DNA of 64,000 nucleotides from Ahrensia marina (GTDB taxonomy: Bacteria > Pseudomonadota > Alphaproteobacteria > Rhizobiales > Rhizobiaceae). The DNA lies in contig NZ_JXMU01000001.1 of assembly GCF_001293565.1 (NCBI RefSeq), positions 186,001 to 250,000 of the forward strand. Direction: 5' to 3'. Positions 62,549 to 64,000 of the stretch are shown here, one piece after another; within the stretch, counting starts at the first letter, position 1, and every line of letters begins with the position of its first letter. The notes under the pieces are model-generated. The model worked only from the letters and a program-made list of their open reading frames with translations. It had not been told where the DNA came from and ran no database searches. A program made the position numbers and the translations under genes.

Positions 62549-63612
62549 GGTGGTTTGTTAAAGCAACGCTCATATGGGCAGCTATTGGTTCCGTCATAGC
62601 CGTGGCAGTTGTCAGCTTGGGCTTGTATAATGTTTCTGCCCGGCAGGACCATTTGCCGGGTGTCTCGTGGGTTTTACACACCACTTACCGCAATGCTGTT
62701 CGACTGCGCGCGCCCGATCCATCCCAAGTACCGGATTTGAGCGATACCGGCCTGATTACGCTCGGCCGCGAGCACTATGAAAGAGCATGTGCGTTTTGCC
62801 ATGCCCGTCCAACCGAAACCCGTTCGCAAACCGCTCTTTCAATGTTACCGGTGCCGCCGCGCATGGATGACGCGGTCAAGGACTGGGAGCCGAACCATTT
62901 GTTCTGGATTGTCAAGAACGGTGTTAAAATGAGCGGTATGCCTGCTTGGCCATCCGATAAGCGCGATGATGATGTTTGGGCTGTGGTCGCGTTCCTGCAA
63001 TCTGTCAAAGAGAACACCGATGCTGGTACAAAGCCGATCAGTCAGGCACCAACGCCTACATCCGCGCCATTCGATTTTGAACAAAAATGCGCCACATGTC
63101 ATGCAGCAGACGGACTGGCCTTCGCCAACAAACACATTCCACGTCTGGATATACTTTCAAGGGAGTATGTCGAAGCAAGCCTTAAAGCCTACCGCAATGG
63201 CGCGCGACAAAGCGGAATTATGCAGGAAGCGGCATCACAGCTTACCGACCAACAGATTGACGACTTCGCTGATTTCATCAGCAGTATGGATGCACAACAA
63301 ACCACAGCGAAAACGGGCGAAAATGTTGACCGCGGTAAAGAGCTTGCCAGCCGGGGTGAGATTAAAAGCGGCGTTCCCGCCTGCTCATCCTGTCACGGGC
63401 CGAAAGCAGCAAAGAAATCGCCATATTATCCACAACTTGCCGGACAAAGCCGAACTTATATTGAACAGCAACTAAAGCTTTTCAAAGAGGAAAAGCGCGG
63501 TGGCACACAACGTCAAAATCTAATGCATCAATCTGTTGACGGTTTAAATCCCGACGACATATCCGCACTGGCAGCCTATTATTCGAGCCTTAATCCGACA
63601 TCCGATAATTAA
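62545..63612 (+). CDS. Membrane-anchored triheme c-type cytochrome
   Basis: One N-terminal membrane anchor (about residues 5-28) is followed by three cytochrome c domains with heme sites CAFCH (82-86), CATCH (182-186) and CSSCH (280-284). The first domain resembles small cytochromes with a Met ligand in VKMSGMPAW; the last two resemble the double-domain cytochrome c4 type (PQLAGQSRTYIEQQLKLFKE). It is the last gene of the operon and could supply electrons to the heme c of subunit II. The 355-residue product is complete; its partner is inferred. Confidence 0.9.
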   Translation: MRWFVKATLIWAAIGSVIAVAVVSLGLYNVSARQDHLPGVSWVLHTTYRNAVRLRAPDPSQVPDLSDTGLITLGREHYERACAFCHARPTETRSQTALSMLPVPPRMDDAVKDWEPNHLFWIVKNGVKMSGMPAWPSDKRDDDVWAVVAFLQSVKENTDAGTKPISQAPTPTSAPFDFEQKCATCHAADGLAFANKHIPRLDILSREYVEASLKAYRNGARQSGIMQEAASQLTDQQIDDFADFISSMDAQQTTAKTGENVDRGKELASRGEIKSGVPACSSCHGPKAAKKSPYYPQLAGQSRTYIEQQLKLFKEEKRGGTQRQNLMHQSVDGLNPDDISALAAYYSSLNPTSDN

Positions 63613-63639
63613 CACTGATGATGCCTTCCAAACCGAACA

Positions 63640-64000
63640 TCATTCGTCCTTTTCTTTCATGCCCATGGCAAACTGCACACGTCTAAGGACGGCAAGAATG
63701 AGGACGCCAAGTAAGGTTGTTGCCAGCGCAATCGGCCAATAGCCTAGCCCCACCGCCAGTCCAATGGCAGCACTGATCCACATGCTTGCGCCGGTCGTCA
63801 GTCCCTTCACTTTGCCCTGTGTGAAGACGACGATACCGGCAGCCAGAAACGCAACACCGTTTGTCACAGCTTCCACCAGACGGATAGGGTCGGCTTGCAC
63901 ATCTTCACCTGCCAGCGGTGAATTGAGCATCGTCAAGGTAATAATCGCAAAGCAGGCAGAGGCGGCACCAACCAGCATGTTGGTGCGCAATCCAGCAGTA
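63640..64000 (-). CDS. MgtC/SapB family protein, C-terminal part (truncated by window edge)
   Basis: The frame is open from the right edge of the window. It begins within TAGLRTNMLVGAASACFAI, the family motif AGLRTxxLVG of MgtC/SapB membrane proteins, followed by AVTNGVAFLAAGIVV, GLTTGASMWISAAIGLAVGLG and a final membrane helix. The last residues are a charged tail (RRVQFAMGMKEKDE). MgtC proteins are linked to Mg2+ stress and acid adaptation; function of this member is unknown. It converges with the cytochrome gene, 27 bases apart. Confidence 0.85.
   Translation of the reverse strand, partial: TAGLRTNMLVGAASACFAIITLTMLNSPLAGEDVQADPIRLVEAVTNGVAFLAAGIVVFTQGKVKGLTTGASMWISAAIGLAVGLGYWPIALATTLLGVLILAVLRRVQFAMGMKEKDE

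Overview
The window comes from an alphaproteobacterium, most probably of the order Hyphomicrobiales (Rhizobiales). The evidence is gene order: a complete dcw cell-wall/division cluster from mraZ to ftsZ continues into lpxC, bamD, recN and ligA, and a second conserved block runs murA - DUF2948 - hisD - UPF0262 - infA - maf - yacG. FtsZ also has a long Pro/Gln/Ala-rich linker and there is an HWE-type histidine kinase. A cupin resembling DMSP lyases hints at a marine lifestyle. I cannot name genus or species.

Layout. 1-9.2 kb: the 3' end of uvrD/pcrA, creA, a SCO1-type copper chaperone, a cation/proton antiporter, prmA, a small DUF1127-like protein, an aminopeptidase P, azlCD and the DMSP-lyase-like cupin. 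9.2-15 kb (minus strand): ligA, recN, bamD, lpxC. 15.3-35.7 kb (minus strand): the dcw cluster, transcribed mraZ-rsmH-ftsL-ftsI-[murE-murF]-mraY-murD-ftsW-murG-murC-murB-(MATE transporter)-ddl-ftsQ-ftsA-ftsZ, most genes overlapping or a few bases apart. Two features stand out: murE and murF form one continuous 961-codon reading frame, and a MATE transporter sits between murB and ddl. Upstream of mraZ are TGGG repeats at exact 10-bp spacing, the expected form of an MraZ operator. 36-43.7 kb: a transglutaminase-like cysteine protease, the RNase P RNA, a Gfo/Idh/MocA oxidoreductase, then yacG, maf, infA, UPF0262, hisD, DUF2948 and murA, plus a small basic protein. 43.9 kb: tRNA-Thr(GGT). 44-52.3 kb: a flavodoxin-like reductase and a tightly overlapping fatty-acid beta-oxidation operon (fadE, thiolase, fadB, acetyl-CoA hydrolase/transferase family).

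52.4-64 kb holds the most distinctive part: an endonuclease/exonuclease/phosphatase-family membrane protein and an HWE sensor kinase on the minus strand, then, divergently, a six-gene plus-strand operon. It encodes a PQQ-dependent membrane glucose dehydrogenase, a lipoprotein caa3-type oxidase subunit II with its own heme c, a fused oxidase subunit I+III, a small three-helix membrane protein, a CtaG-like assembly factor and a membrane-anchored triheme cytochrome c. All junctions after the first are overlaps, and the first gap is only 7 bases. This looks like a sugar-oxidising dehydrogenase co-expressed with its own terminal oxidase. Subunit I appears to lack the usual K-channel lysine (Gln in its place). 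The window ends inside an MgtC/SapB-family gene.

No CRISPR array, rRNA, insertion sequence or prophage was seen. Many upstream-extended reading frames were trimmed to starts supported by Shine-Dalgarno sequences and family length; several of these starts are TTG or GTG.
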